This document shows, piece after piece, positions 10,599 through 23,897 of a stretch of 64,000 nt of DNA. The stretch comes from Amaranthus tricolor (Eukaryota > Streptophyta > Magnoliopsida > Caryophyllales > Amaranthaceae), in the NCBI RefSeq assembly GCF_026212465.1, contig NC_080057.1:12777739-12841738 (forward strand), in the 5' to 3' direction. Positions within the stretch are counted from its first letter, which is position 1, and the number at the start of each line of letters is the position of its first letter. The notes under the pieces are model-generated. The model did no database searches, was not told the DNA's origin, and saw only the letters and a program-made list of their open reading frames with translations. A program made the position numbers and the translations under genes.

Positions 10599-13500
10599 TG
10601 TAACAAGTAAGGTAAACTTTGGAGGTAAAACTTAAAGTTGAGCAACTACCCATAACGTTTCGGGATAATTATAATACTTACCCGAAAACTTTATTTATCC
10701 ATGTTGAGAATAAATTAAATATGTCATAAACATATACAAGTGATTTTTAAACATGAAATACAAGTTAGATAACTTGTTACATGTACAACAATTTTTATCC
10801 AAACCTTAAACTATCTTAGATAAACCTTTCTTACACCATAATAAACCAAATTGAGGACAAAAACCACCTCAAATCAGCCCCAAACAGCAGCCCCATATGG
10901 CTGTCACCTACCCCCTTTTAGCTCTTTGTATACTTACATACTCAAGCAAATTGTTCTATTCAAAACCTTCTTTGTTCTACCCAAAGCTTGTGCATCATTA
11001 CAAGCATGCAAGAGGCAAATATTAGAAGCAAAAACACTTTATTTTCAGACCATTTTATTTAGCCATAATCCCCAACAAATTGCTCTCAAATTCATCCAAG
11101 AACAAACACTAGAATCCTTCAAAGTTCCATTTACTAAAACACCTTCTTTTCTCATCAAATCTTCTTCAAATACCCACCTAAAACTTTTGAAAATTTATGT
11201 TTATAAATTCAAATCTCCCATAAAAATAATCTTCATCTTAAGAACTTTCCATGGACACCAAACTTGAAGAAATCCACCAAGTATAGAGTAAGTAATGTTC
11301 ATTTCTTTATTCCACTAGTTTTTGTGAAAAGTTGTTCATGTTAAACAATTTTTTTTACATAATCTTTCTATAAACTAAAATCATTATAAAATGAGTATTT
11401 TATCTCTAAACTAAAAAAATCATCACTTATAAATTTATAAAAATCGGCCATAATAGAAAGTAAGAAGCAGTATTTCCAGAAACATAAAATTTTGTTACTT
11501 AAAGGATTCAAATAAAATTATGGGACTTAACTAAGTATGTTTCTCAACATAATAAGTATACTCCAAATATGTTAAAATCATCAGAAGTATTAGTCTAACA
11601 ACTCTAACTAGGGAAAGTTAAGTGCATGTTAGAAATTCAAAAGTATTATTGATATTTGGATGAATGCAATATGTTTAGTTGAATAGTTGGAGTTGAGACT
11701 TGAAGGGCAAGGACCCAAAGTTAGAACCACTTCTAAGAACGCGTAGGAGCTTACGTGGGAGCTCACGGAATAATTATATAGGCTTGGAGTCGAGGTATGT
11801 CACATGGGGTGATTTTTAAAGGATTTAAAAACAAGTTGGGAAATTTTGTGTATAAACTTGTTTTTAATAATAAAAAAGAGAAGTTCTTAAATCTTGAAAA
11901 ATGATGTCAAAATGATAATTTTGAGTATGTAATAATTTATTATATGTATTATTATTGTGGGCATTATGCATGTCGATTTTATAAATTGTTGTATGTTTAA
12001 AGGCATGTTTAACACCACTTTGTGAAAGTTATTGTGGTGGAAATGATTATATAAACTTTGAAAATATTTGAAATTCATTTTAAAAGAAATTTCCAGTAGC
12101 TATATATTAACAAAATCTCTTGAATACTTTTTGTTGAAATTATTCATTAAATTGATATTTTAATGGATTTTAAGGTGTTAAATACTCTTATTATAAAACA
12201 TGGTATTAGATAAACTCTTCATCATCAAAAATAATTAATAAAAACATATTATAATGTCTCCAACAAGATTTGGCCAGTATATATTTAGTTTGGAATTTTT
12301 TCATGATTTTTGAATAATCGTTAAATTGTTTAACGGTAAATTGTAAAATGGTAACATATAAAATAATTACTAAACAAACACATATGGACTTGAAATTTTT
12401 ATCACATACTCATATGGACAATAGGTAAAATTGGTAAAAGTTTGGGAAGGTTTCGTTGACATTTTAAGGATCTTAATAATTTTTACTCGGTTATTAATAA
12501 TCGGTAAGTTTGAAAACGGTAAAATATAAAATAAATACTAAATGACGTCTTTTGGACATCAAACTTTTATGAGACACTTATGTAAATATTAGATACATTT
12601 TCAAAACTTTATATGGATTTTCGTGACCATATATGGACTTAAATAAATTTTATTCGGTATATCGGTAAAATAACGATATTAGTTATTAAAAATACCCCAC
12701 ATGATTTTTAATAGTTATTTAAAATTTTATACCCCTGAAAATAGCTTCTGGAACATCATATAGTTTTTATAATATATTATTCGGACTCAAATAATTTTAA
12801 ACATATTTTATTCTATTTATCGATAAAATGTCTATACAAAATAATAAAACATCATACATGACTTTTATAAGTTCAAATGGCCTAATAAACATGTTATATG
12901 ACTTCTGAAACTTTGGTATAATTTTATAAAATAAATTATTAATTATTTACTAATTTATCAAATTAATAGAAAATATTTATTTATTAAAAGGTGTAATATT
13001 GTTAATTAAATTTGGGTAAAAGTAGACCTACATCAAAAATTTATAATTATATTAATAACCTACTCCCTCATAGCATAAAATAAGTTTAACTTAGATGGTT
13101 TATAAATTTTATGGATTTAAGACACCATTTAAATAACAGTAAATACCTAAATTTTCGAAAATACTTGTAAGATCGTTATAAATTAGTATAACCAATTATA
13201 ACTGATGGGACAACCTTAAATTTATTTTAAAAAAGATATTATAATGACTTGATTAATTTGGGCCTTGTTGGAGAATTTATATGTATTTTGTAAATCAATT
13301 ATCGATTTTATTACCGGCAAAACTATCTCTTATTTAAGAAAATAGTGTTTTATGAAATCTTTTGTCATAATGATTTTATAGGCTTATGAATTATGTTCTA
13401 GTTGTTTTGAATGAATTTCAAAACTCTTTTAAGTTATATTTACTTTAAGAAGAATTGAAACGAAACATTTTAGTGGTTTCCTTGAAAAATCGTATTGAAC

Positions 13501-14569
13501 TTTAATTACTTTTGTTACGATGCATTTCCATACATGCTAGTGATGCCCCAATATAATACAAATGTTATGTTTGATGATATGATTATGCTAAGCATGTTTT
13601 ACCCATGTGGAAAATGTTAAGATTTGATTTTGCTAAGTCGCAAATAAAGTATATTTTGCTATGTTGTAAATAAAACATGTTTATCATATGGAAAAAGTTA
13701 ATATTTTTTACTTTCAAATGCTAATAAAATTACAAGATATATATTATATACAAAAATGTTTTAGCCTGAATGACGGGTACGTATGCCACAGCAAATGTTG
13801 TGTGCATGATTAAATGACTCACCAATGCTGAGCACGTATTGTTCATAATAACATTGTGTTACACTTGCCGGACATGTTGCGAATGGTAGACCGACTACCA
13901 AACGAGTCACAGGATAACTCAAAGAGTACCCATGTAAACTTATGATATGAGTTTGAAATTGATTTGGATCCATTGAAATCTTATGATTTATGATAAAAAA
14001 TGAGAATTTGAAATGACTATAGAGCCATTGAACTGGGTTTGAATGATAATATGATTTATCAAATGAAAAAGCATATTTCAAAATGAATTTACTTAAATCA
14101 AAAAGGTTTTAATAACTTGTTTGACGGACACTAGTGTGTTTATACTCAGCCTTTTTGTTGATATTATGCTTTGTATGTTTTTCCATTTGTTTTGTTTTTA
14201 GAGTAAACCTTATGGCACCTCGACGGAGAATGGACATGCGAGCGGAAGATGAACCCGAGTTGGAGTATGACTCCCCTTTTTGTTTAGATCTCTTTATTGT
14301 ATTTGAGAGACTATTAGTTTAGTTGTTTAGATTTAGACTATTTTAAGGATGTAATTTGAACATTGGACTTATTTCGATTTGGTTGTAATTTTCCTATATT
14401 ATGGACAGTTTAGACTTCTGTTACATTGATTTGATTTGGTTCAAGTATTTTACTTGGATATTGGTTTGACCTTTACGTAACCCCTTAATTGTGTTGGCAA
14501 AAGTAAGTTTCCGCTTGATTAATACTAAATTCCAATTAGCGTTTGTCTTCATAATTCGAGGCGGTTACA
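10599..14569 (+). mobile_element. Probable solo LTR of a Ty3/gypsy (chromovirus-like) element
   Basis: The segment starts TGTAAC and ends GGCGGTTACA, a 6-bp inverted terminus of the form usual for chromovirus LTRs. The neighbouring gypsy element in this window has TGTAATG...CATTACA. There is no primer-binding site after the right end and no polypurine tract before the left end, which fits a solo LTR. GACACTAGTGTGTTTATACTCAGCC at about 14,127 followed by a T-rich tract and TAG resembles the 3' part of such LTRs. The flanks on both sides carry CACTA subterminal words, so it probably inserted into the CACTA element. Against this, the 5-bp flanks (TGAAG and ATATT) do not match. The ORFs at 10,851 and 14,134 inside it are not supported as genes. 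Confidence 0.4.
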
Positions 14570-14760
14570 ATATTATCATGTAATGCAACAAGGAAAGTTG
14601 TTGGGAAAAATGGATTCTTTTTACAACGATAATTGTTGTTGCAAAAAACGTAAAAGTTTTGGCAATGACTTTTGTCATTGTAATAAAGGTGTAAGGAATT
14701 GCAACGACTAATCTTTAGCAAGTACGAAAGTCATTGCAAAACCTTTAGCTATGGCCGAAT
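14570..14760 (+). mobile_element. CACTA subterminal repeat region, right-hand part
   Basis: Dense words of the same kind as at 8985-9250: TTGTTGCAAAAA, GGCAATGACTTTTGTCATTG, TTGCAACGACTAA, AAAGTCATTGCAAAA. This is best read as the continuation of the CACTA element beyond the solo LTR. It is possibly near its 3' end, although the terminal CACTA inverted repeat itself is not visible. Confidence 0.4.
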
Positions 14761-15147
14761 TGTATCTGATATTCATAGCTTGTACGAGGAAGGTAAAATT
14801 TTTATTGCTCAATTCAATTTTTATGTTTGATTATCAAACAATTGCTTATTGGATTGGAAATTGTGATTGAAGGTTGAGGATTGAGAACAAATTACAGAAA
14901 AATTATGTACCACACTATATTATGTCATTGAATAAATCACATAAATAATAAAACATTAGAGAAAAATATGTACAATACTATTTTATGTCATTGAATGAAT
15001 TATATTGTATTGCTACTACCTCCAACAACGTCTTCACGCGCGCTAATTGTATTGCTACTACCTTGTTTCAACACTATTATTAATTTTTGTGTAATATTGT
15101 TAAAAGTATGTTTAATTTGTTGTAGAATTAATAACTATAAAAACAGA
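14761..15147. other. Junction region between TE debris and satellite array
   Basis: No gene. It contains a two-copy repeat (14,896-15,000, listed separately) and two copies of the word TGTATTGCTACTACCT at about 15,006 and 15,048. The satellite begins without a transition repeat at about 15,148. Confidence 0.6.
14896..15000. repeat. Two-copy direct repeat, about 63 bp period
   Basis: AGAAAAATTATGTACCACAC and its continuation to TATGTCATTGAATAAAT (14,896-14,937) recurs with substitutions at 14,958-15,000. Immediately adjacent to the satellite boundary. Confidence 0.7.
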
Positions 15148-18100
15148 AGATCCTTATTCATTTTTCATCGTTCATTCTTCAACGATCATTGATCCTCATT
15201 AATTCTTCATCGTTTATTATTCATTTATAATTAATCCTTGTCATTCTTCATCGTTCAATCTTCAATGATCATTGATCCTTTCTCATTCTTCATCGTTCAT
15301 TGTTCATTGATGATTAATCTTTGTTCATTCTTCATTGATCGTTGATCCTTATTCATTCTTCATTGTTCATTCTACATTGATCATTGATACTTGTTCATTC
15401 TTCATTGATCATTAATCCTTGTTCATTCTTCATCGTTCATTCTTCATCATTTGATCATTAATCCTTGATCATTGTTCATCATTTGTTGTTTATTGATCAT
15501 TGATCCGTGTTCTTTCTTCATCGTTCATTATTCATTGATCATTGATGTATGTTAATTCTTCATCGATATTTTGTTCATTGATCATTGATCCTTGTTCATT
15601 CTTCATCGTTCATTCTTTAATGATCATTGATCCTTGTTCATTGTTCATCGTTCATGATTTCTTGATCATTGATCCTTGTTCATTCTAAATCGTTCATTCT
15701 TCAATTATCTTTGATCCTTGTTCATTCTTCATCGTTCATTGTTCATTGATCATTGATCCTTGTTCATTCATCATTGATCATTGATCCTTGATCATTCTTC
15801 ATTGATCATTGTTCCTTGTTCATTCGTCATTGATCATTGATCCTTGTTCATTTTTCGTTGATTCTTGATTGATCGTTAATCCTTGTTCATAGTTCATCGT
15901 TTATTGTTGATTGATTATTGATCCGTGTTCAATCTTCATCATTCATTCTTCATTCATTATTGATCCTTTTTCATTCTTCATCGTTCATTGTTCATTGATC
16001 ATTAATCTTTATTCATTCTTCATCCTTCATTCTTCATCCTTCATTCTTCATTGATCAAATATCCTTGATCATTCTTCATCGTTCATTCTTCATTGATCAT
16101 TAATCCTTGTTCATTCTTCATTGATCATTGATCCTTGTTCATTCTTCATTGTTCATTCTTCATTGATCATTAATCCTTATTCATTGTTCATCTTTTATTG
16201 TTTATTGATCATTGATCCATGTTCATTCTTCATCATTCATTTTTCATTGATCATTGATGTATGTGCATTCTTCATCGTTTATTCTTTATTTATCATTAAT
16301 CCTTGTTCATTGTTCATCGTTTATTGATCATTGATCATTGATCCTTGTTCATTGTTCATCGTTTATTGTTCATGGATCATTGATCCTTGTTCATTCTTCA
16401 TCGTCCATTGATCATTGATCCTTGTTCATTCTTCAATTATCATTGATCCTTGTTCATTGTTCATTGTTCATTGTCCATTGATCATTAATCATGGTTAATT
16501 GTTCATCGTTGATAGTTCATTGATCATTGATCCTTGTTCATTCTGCATCATTCATTCTTCATTGATCATTGATCCTTGTTCATTATTCATCGTTCATTAT
16601 TCATTGATCATTGCTCCTTGTTCATTCTTCATCGTTCATTCTTCATTGATCATTGATCCTTTTTCATTGTTCATCGTTTATTGTTCATTGATCATTGATC
16701 CTAGTTCATTCTTCATCGTTCATTCTTCATTGAACATTGATCCTTTTTAATTCTTCATCGTTCATTCTTCATTCTTCATTGATCATTAATCCTTGTTCAT
16801 TGTTCCTTGTTTATTTTTCATTGATCATTGATTCTTGTATATTCTTCATTGATCTTTGATCCTTGTTCATTCTTCATTGTTCATTTTTCATCGATCATTA
16901 ATCCTTATTCATTGTTCATCTTTTATTATTTATTGATCATTGATCCGTGTTCATTCTTCATCAATCATTCTTCATTTATCATTGATGTATGTGCATTCTT
17001 AATCGTTTATTCTTCATAGATCATAGATCCTTGTTAATTTTTATAGTTAATTCTTCGTTGATCATTCTTCATTGATCATTAATCCTTGTTCATTATTCAT
17101 CGTTTATTGTTCGTTGATAATTGATCCTTGTTCATTGTTCATCGCTCATTGTTCATTGATCATTGATCCTTGTTCATTCTTCATCGTTCGTTGATCGTTG
17201 ATACTTGTTCATTCTTCATCGTTCATTCTCCAATTATCATTGATCCTTGTTCATTGTTCATTCTTTATTGTTCATTGATCATTAATCATGGTTCATTGTT
17301 CATCGTTGATAGTTCATTGATCATTGATCCTTGTTCATTCTGCATCGTTCGTTCTTCATTGATCATTGATCCTTGTTCATTCTTCATCGTTCATTCTTCA
17401 TTGATTCTAGTTCATTCTTCATCGTTCATTCTTCAATTCTCATTGATCCTTGTTCATTGTTCATTCTTAATTGTTCATTGATCATTAATCATGGTTCATT
17501 GTTCATCGTTGATAGTTCATTGTTCGTTGATCCTTGTTCATTCTGCATCATTCATTCTTCATTGATCATTGATCCTTGTTCATTCTTCATTGTTCATTAT
17601 TCATTGATCATTGATCGTTGTTCATTCTTCATCGTTCATTCTTCATTGATCATAGATCCTTTTTCATTGTTCATCGTTTATTATTCATTGATCATTGATC
17701 CTAGTTCATTCTTCATCGTTCATTCTTCATTGAACATTGATCCTTGTTAATTCTTCATCGTTCATTCTTCATTGATCATTAATCCTTGTTCATTGTTCAT
17801 CGTTTATTTTTCATTGATCATTGATTCTTGTATATTCTTTATTGACCATTGATCGTTGTTCATTCTTCATCGTTAATTCTTCATTGATCATTAATCCTTA
17901 TTCATTGTTCATCTTTTATTATTTATTGATCATTGATCCGTGTTCATTCTTCATCATTCATTCTTCATTTATCATTGATGTATGTGCATTCTTAATCGTT
18001 TATTTTTCATTGATCATTCATCCTTGTTCATTCTTCATAGTTCATTACTCATTGATCATTAATCCTTGTTCACTATTCATCGTTTATTGTTCATTGATTA

Positions 18101-21100
18101 GTGATCCATGTTCATTGTTTATCGTTCATTGTTCATTGATCATTGATCCTTGTTCATTCTTCATCGTTCGTTGATCCTTGATCCTTGTTCATTCTTCATC
18201 GTTCATTCTTCAATTATCATTGATCCTTGTTCATTGTTCATTCTTCATTGTTCATTGATCATTAATCATGGTTCATTGTTCATCGCTCATAGTTCATTGA
18301 TCATTGATCCTTGTTCATTCTGCATCGTTCATTCTTCATTGATCATTAATCCTTGTTCATTCTTCATTGTTCATTCTTCGTTGATCATTGCTCCTTGTTC
18401 GTTCTTCATCCTTCTTTCTTCATTGATCATTGATCCTTTTTCATTGTTCATCGTTTATTGTTCATTGTTCATTGTTCATTGATCATTGATCCTTGTTCAT
18501 TCTTCATCGTTCATTCTTCATTGATCCATGTTCATTCTTCATCGTTCATTCTTCAATAATCATTGATCCTTGTTCATTGTTCATTGTTCATTGTTCATTG
18601 ATCATTAATCATGGCTCATTGTTCATCGTTTAAAGTTCGTTGATCATTGATCCTTGTTCATTCTGCATCATTCGTTCTTCATTGATCATTGATCCTTGCT
18701 CATTCTTCATCGTTCGTTGATCATTGATCCTTGTTCATTCTGCATCATTCATTCTTCATTCATCATTGATCCTTGTTCATTCTTCATCGTTCATTCTTCA
18801 TTGATCATTGATCCTTGTTCATTCTTCATCGTTCTTTCTTCATTGATCATTGATCCTTTTTCATTGTTCATCGTTTATTGTTCATTGATCATTGATCCTT
18901 GTTCATTCTTAATCGTTCATTTTTCATTGATCATTCATCCTTGTTCATTGTTCATCGTTTATTGTTCATTGATCATTGATCATTGATCCTTGTTCATTCT
19001 TCATCGTTCATTGTTCATTGATCATTAATCTTTGTTCATTCTTTATCGTTCATTCTTCATTGTTCATTGATCCTTGTTCATTCTTCATCGTTCATTCTTC
19101 ATTGATCATTGATCCTTGTTCATTCTTAATTGATCATTTATCTTTTTTAATTCTTCATCGTTCATTCTTCATTGATCATTAATCCTTGTTCATTATTCAT
19201 CGTTGATTGTTTATTGATCAATTATCCTTGTTCATTCTTCATTGGTTATTCTTCATTGATCACTGATCCTTGTTCATTCTTCATTGTTCATTCTTCATTG
19301 ATCATTAATTCTTGTTTATTGTTCATCGTTTATTGTTCATTGATCATTGGTCCTTGTTCATTCTTCATCGTTTATTCTTCATTGATCATTGATCCTTGTT
19401 CATTCTTCATCGATTATTCTTCGTTGATCATTGATCCTTGTTCATTCTTCATCGTTCATTCTACATTAATCATTGATCCTTGTTCATTCTTCATTGATTA
19501 TTTATCCTTGTTCATTCTTCCTCGTTCATTCTTCATTGATCATTAATCCTTGTTCATTGTTCAACGTTTATTGTTTATAGATCAATTATCCGTGTTTATT
19601 CTTCATCGTTCATTCTTATTTGATCATTGATGTATGTTCATTCTTCATTGTTTATTCTTCATTGATCATTGAAACTTGTTCATTCTTCATCGTTCATTCT
19701 TCATTGATCATTAATCCTTGTTTATTGTTCATCGTTTATTGTCTATTGATCATTGATCCATGTTCATTCTTCAATGTTTATTCTTCAAATATCATTGATC
19801 CTTGTTTATTCTTTATCGTTTATTCTTCATTGATCATTGATCCTTATTTATTCTTCATCGTTCATTCTTTAATGATCATTGATCCTTGTTCATTGTTCGT
19901 CGTTCATGATTTCTTGATCATTAATCCTTGTTCATTCTTCATCGTTCATTCTTCAATTATCTTTGATCCTTGTTCATTCTTCATCGTTCATTGTTCATTG
20001 ATCATTGATCGTTCTTCATTCTTCATCTTTCATTCTTTATTGATCATTGATCCTTGTTCATTTTGCATCGTTCATTCTTCAATGACCATTGATCGTTATT
20101 AATTCTTCATCGTTTATTATTCATTGATCATTAATCCTTGTTCATTCTTCATCGTTCATTTTTCAATGATCATTGATCTTTTTTCATTCTTCATCGTTCA
20201 TTGTTTATTGATCATTAATCCTTGTTCATTGTTCATCTTTTATTGTTTATTGATCATTGATCCGTGTTCATTCTTCATCGTTCATTCTACATTGATCATT
20301 GATGTATGTTTATTCTTCATCGTTTATTCTTCATTGATCATTGATCCTTGTTCATTCTTTATTGATCATTAATCCTTGTTCATTGTTCATTGTTTATTGT
20401 TCATTGATCATTGATTCTTGTTCATTCTTCAACGTTTATTATATATGATCATTGATCGTTGTTCATTCTTCATCGTTTATTCTTGATAGATCATTAATCC
20501 TTGTTCATTCCTCGTCGTTCCTTCTTCAATGATCGTTGATCCTTGTTCATTGTTCATCGTTCAGGGTTCATTGATCATTGGTCCATGTTCATTCTTCATC
20601 GTTCATTCTTTAATTATCATTGATCCTTGTTTATGGTTCAATCTTCATTGTTCATTGATCATTATTCCTGGTTCATTATTCATTGTTTATTATTCATTGA
20701 TCATTGATCCTTGTTCATTCTTCATCGTACATTCTTTATTGATCATTGATCCTTGTTCATTCTTCATCGTTCATTCTTCATTCTTCATTGATCATTGATG
20801 CTTTTCATTCTTCATATTTCATTGTTCAATGATCTTTAATTCTTGTTCATTTTTAATCGTTCATTCTTTATTGCTCATTAATCCTTTTTCCTTGTTCATC
20901 ATTTATTTTTCATTGATCATTGATCCTTGTTCATTCTTGATCCTTCATTCTTCTTTAATCAATGATCCTAGTTCAATCTTCATCGTTCATTCATCATTGA
21001 TCATTGATCCTTGTTCATTCTTCATCGTTAATTCTTCATTAATCATTAATCCTTGTTCATTGTTCAACGTTTGTTGTTCATTGAACATTGATCCTTGTTT

Positions 21101-21677
21101 ATTCTTCATCGTTAATTTTTCATTGATCATTGAACCTTGTTCATTCTTCATCGTTCATTCTTCATTGATCATTGATCCTTGTTCATTCTTCATCGTTCAT
21201 TCTTCATTGATTAGTGATCCTTGTTCATTATTCATCGGTCATTCATTATTGATCATTGATTCTTGTTCATTCTTCATCGTTCATTCTTTATTGATCATTG
21301 ATCCTTGTTCATTCTTCATTGTTTATTCTTCAATGATCAATGATCGTTATTAATTCTTCATCGTTTATTATTCAATGATCATTAATGGTTGTTCATTCTT
21401 CATCGTTCATTCTTCAACGATCATTGATCCTTTTTCATTCTTCCTCGTTCATTGTTCATTGATCATTAATCCTTGTTCATTGTTCCTCTTTTATTCTTTA
21501 TTGATCATTGATCCGTGTTCATTCTTTATCGTTCATTCTATATTGATCATTGATGTATGTTCATTCTTCATCGTTTACTCTTCTATGATCATTGGTCATT
21601 GTTCATTGTTCATTGATAATTAATCCTTGTTCAGTGTTCATCATTTATTGTTCATTGATTCTTGTTCATTCTTCATC
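15148..21677. repeat. 42-bp satellite array, left block (array edge)
   Basis: Tandem monomers of 42 bp. Each divides into three 14-bp parts and six heptamers related to TTCATTG (TTCATTC, TTCATCG, TTCATTG, ATCATTG, ATCCTTG). A second monomer flavour has TTCATTG, TTCATCG, TTTATTG in its first half. This block is the more degenerate edge: point changes, short deletions and partial monomers are common and no long block repeat is obvious. The first recognisable units are at about 15,148. It is interrupted at 21,678 by the gypsy element and resumes in phase at 41,619. I recognise no named satellite family. Confidence 0.95.
21673..21677. other. Left target-site duplication of the gypsy element
   Basis: TCATC immediately before the left LTR. 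The right flank has CCATC (41,619-41,623), a 4 of 5 match. Joining the flanks restores a normal satellite stretch, CTTCATCGTTTATTCTT, which confirms the insertion point. Confidence 0.75.
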
Positions 21678-21842
21678 TTTAATGCCCCGAATTTTTCTCT
21701 GTGGCATAATTTCCATTTGATTCCACTTTCTAGTTACTTTTCTTTAAGTCTAGTCTTTTTAAAATAATTGATTATGATATTATTAGTGATTTATTATAAC
21801 TATCTCTTTTATGCTTTATAATGTGATTTAAAATGTGCATAA

Positions 21843-21843
<1 letters not shown>

Positions 21844-21905
<62 letters not shown>

Positions 21906-21907
21906 GT

Positions 21908-21977
<70 letters not shown>

Positions 21978-22003
21978 ATTGTTGTTGTTGTTGTTGTTGT
22001 TGT
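21844..22003. repeat. Compound trinucleotide repeat (ATT)n-(AAT)n-(GTT)n in the left gypsy LTR
   Basis: About 60 bp of ATT repeats run to 21,906, then AAT repeats to about 21,930, then ATT and a long GTT run. The adjacent ATT and AAT tracts are reverse complements and can fold into a hairpin. The right LTR has a much shorter ATT-GTT tract without the AAT part. Confidence 0.95.
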
Positions 22004-22331
22004 GTTGATATATTATTTTCATTTAATTTGTGTACTACTATTATATGTCCTAGGTTATTTATTTTTGGACCAACTTGTGGTAACAAGTTTTAATTAGGAG
22101 GACTAAATATTTTTTTAGTACAATATTATCATGATAGGGTTGTAAAATTAGTGTTTAATTAGGTTAAATGATTCTAATTCATGCTTAACTAATTGGCACA
22201 TTCTAGAATGAAATGAATGTGTGAACAACCTTCAAATCTTTTCATTTTCTTTTCCTCAAGTTGATTGAACTTCCTAATGCTCATAAATTTCAGCCATTAT
22301 GAGAAGTCTTTTGGGATGGTTTTTCCCCTCC

Positions 22332-22339
22332 TATAAATA
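22332..22339 (+). promoter_or_regulatory. TATA box of the left gypsy LTR
   Basis: TATAAATA preceded by a C-rich stretch (CCCCTCC). The identical box is present at the equivalent place in the right LTR (39,557). Transcription would start about 30 bp downstream and define the R region. Confidence 0.6.
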
Positions 22340-22662
22340 CTTGCCTATTATTATGTAATTTTTCATTCATTCGTAAACTAGCTCATAAACTTTCTTTCTC
22401 TCATTCTTTTCTTTTAAAAAAACATAATAAAATACTTGCTTTATATTTCTTCAAGTGCCAAAATATTATCATATTTTTTGGCTACCTTTGAAGACTTATT
22501 TTGAATTATTCAAGCTTACTTCAAGAAATTTATTTTGCAAATTATTTGGGAGATTTTCTTGGAGTTTTCTTTAATCTTCTAAAGATTATTACTTTCCTCC
22601 ATTATCCAGGTAACTAGAATTTTCTTCACTTAGTTTCTTAATTAAACATAGAAGTCATGTTT

Positions 22663-22667
22663 AGAAT
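22663..22667. other. Left target-site duplication of the copia element
   Basis: AGAAT directly before the copia LTR terminus TGTTGG. The identical AGAAT follows the other end at 33,258-33,262. Confidence 0.92.
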
Positions 22668-23883
22668 TGTTGGAATATAAAGAGATGATCAAAAGCAACA
22701 AGAGGGGGGGGGGGGGGGGGGGGGGGGGTGTGAATTGTTGTGTATTGAGTTGTACTACTTTTTTGCTCTAACTTGCGGAATTATAACGAACAAAATAAAA
22801 CTTAAACTTAAGAAGCAAGAAATAAAAAGAGACAAAGATTTTACGTTGAAACCTTCTTGGCCTAATAAGAAGGAAAAACCACGACCCCCCGGGATTTCAA
22901 AATTCTCACTATGTTTAGGCAATTAATTACAATTACACAAAACAATGTTTGCTTCACTTGAAGCTTCTCTACTCTAGGCCTAATTCTCTTTCTCTATTCT
23001 CTCTTTCTCTTTCTCTTCTCACGTTTCTTTTCTCTAATTCCCTTAGACTTCCCACAAGTCTAATTACAACAAAACACACATTAACCCTTACAAGGCCATT
23101 TCTCAAGAGGATTACAATTAAAATAATTACTTAAGAAAAATATAATAAGTTGATTGGCATGTAAAAACTGAAAATATTTTTCTTAATTTGATCTCCCTTT
23201 TATGGACGCTCTTGAATATATTTTGGTTCGAGCAAAGTTCCTTCTATTTATAGAGGGAACAGCCAGCAGTTACCATAAGCATAACGTCCACTATCTCACA
23301 CATACCTCCACTACCCCACGTTCTCAAAACAAAAGGTGGTGGAATTAAGAAGGTGTCCGGCTGTTATTTGCTCAAAGAAAAACCAGTTTCCTTAATGCTT
23401 AAAATAGCATAGGAGTTTAAAACATAAGATCCTAAAAAATAGGAGATCTAAATCTAATTAAGAAAAAGTCTTGGGCTATTTTTAGAAAACCTAAAAATAG
23501 ATTTGCCAACCAATTTATCAATAATTAAGCAATTAAATTAATTCTAAACCATTACATCAACTTAAAAACAGAAAATAATTAATTCGCAATTTTTCAGTCG
23601 ATGCTATTCTTCAGGCCTGCTACGTAGGAACAACGTACTGTCTCCAGCTGCAACTTCAGTCAGAATGTTCATTTTAGGAACAGTAGACTGTACGTCTACT
23701 TTGAACATTATAACATTTATCTAACATCTTGGACATATTAAGACATGTACATCTTCCACGAACCAAGTCATAGGCTTCATCAACGATTCAAACTAAATCG
23801 GATATATACCTACAAAACAATCTCTAAAAATATGTTTGTTTATCTAAAAGTGAAGTCATCATCAAAACCTTAAGAGACCAACA
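22668..23883 (-). mobile_element. 3' LTR of the Sirevirus-like element
   Basis: 1,216 bp, TGTTGG...CCAACA in plus orientation (TGTTGG and CCAACA are inverted copies of each other). It contains a 25-base G run at 22,704-22,728 and a minus-strand TATA box (revcomp of TATTTATA at 23,245-23,252). The open frames at 22,735 and 22,949 are duplicated in the other LTR and are not genes. Confidence 0.95.
22704..22728. repeat. 25-base poly(G) tract in the left copia LTR
   Basis: Uninterrupted G25 on the plus strand, poly(C) on the element's sense strand, 36 bp from the LTR terminus. The other LTR carries exactly 25 G at 32,080-32,104. Confidence 0.9.
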
Positions 23884-23897
23884 AATTCCCCCTTTTT
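23884..23897 (-). other. Polypurine tract of the Sirevirus-like element
   Basis: On the element strand AAAAAGGGGGAATT abuts the 3' LTR. This is where plus-strand DNA synthesis would be primed. Confidence 0.85.

Noticed and set aside
10851..11267. 138-codon plus-strand open frame
   Set aside because: Lies in the putative solo LTR, has no recognisable motif and an AT-rich, Phe/Ser/Lys-rich composition typical of chance frames.
14134..14322. Open frame containing MAPRRRMDMRAEDEPELEYDS as a gag start
   Set aside because: MAPRRR resembles gypsy Gag starts, but no Gag homology follows and the LTR-like end comes 240 bp later without a primer site.
22735..23134. Short plus-strand frames in the copia LTR
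   Set aside because: They are duplicated identically in the other LTR (32,043-32,508) and run antisense to the element. They are by-products of the LTR.
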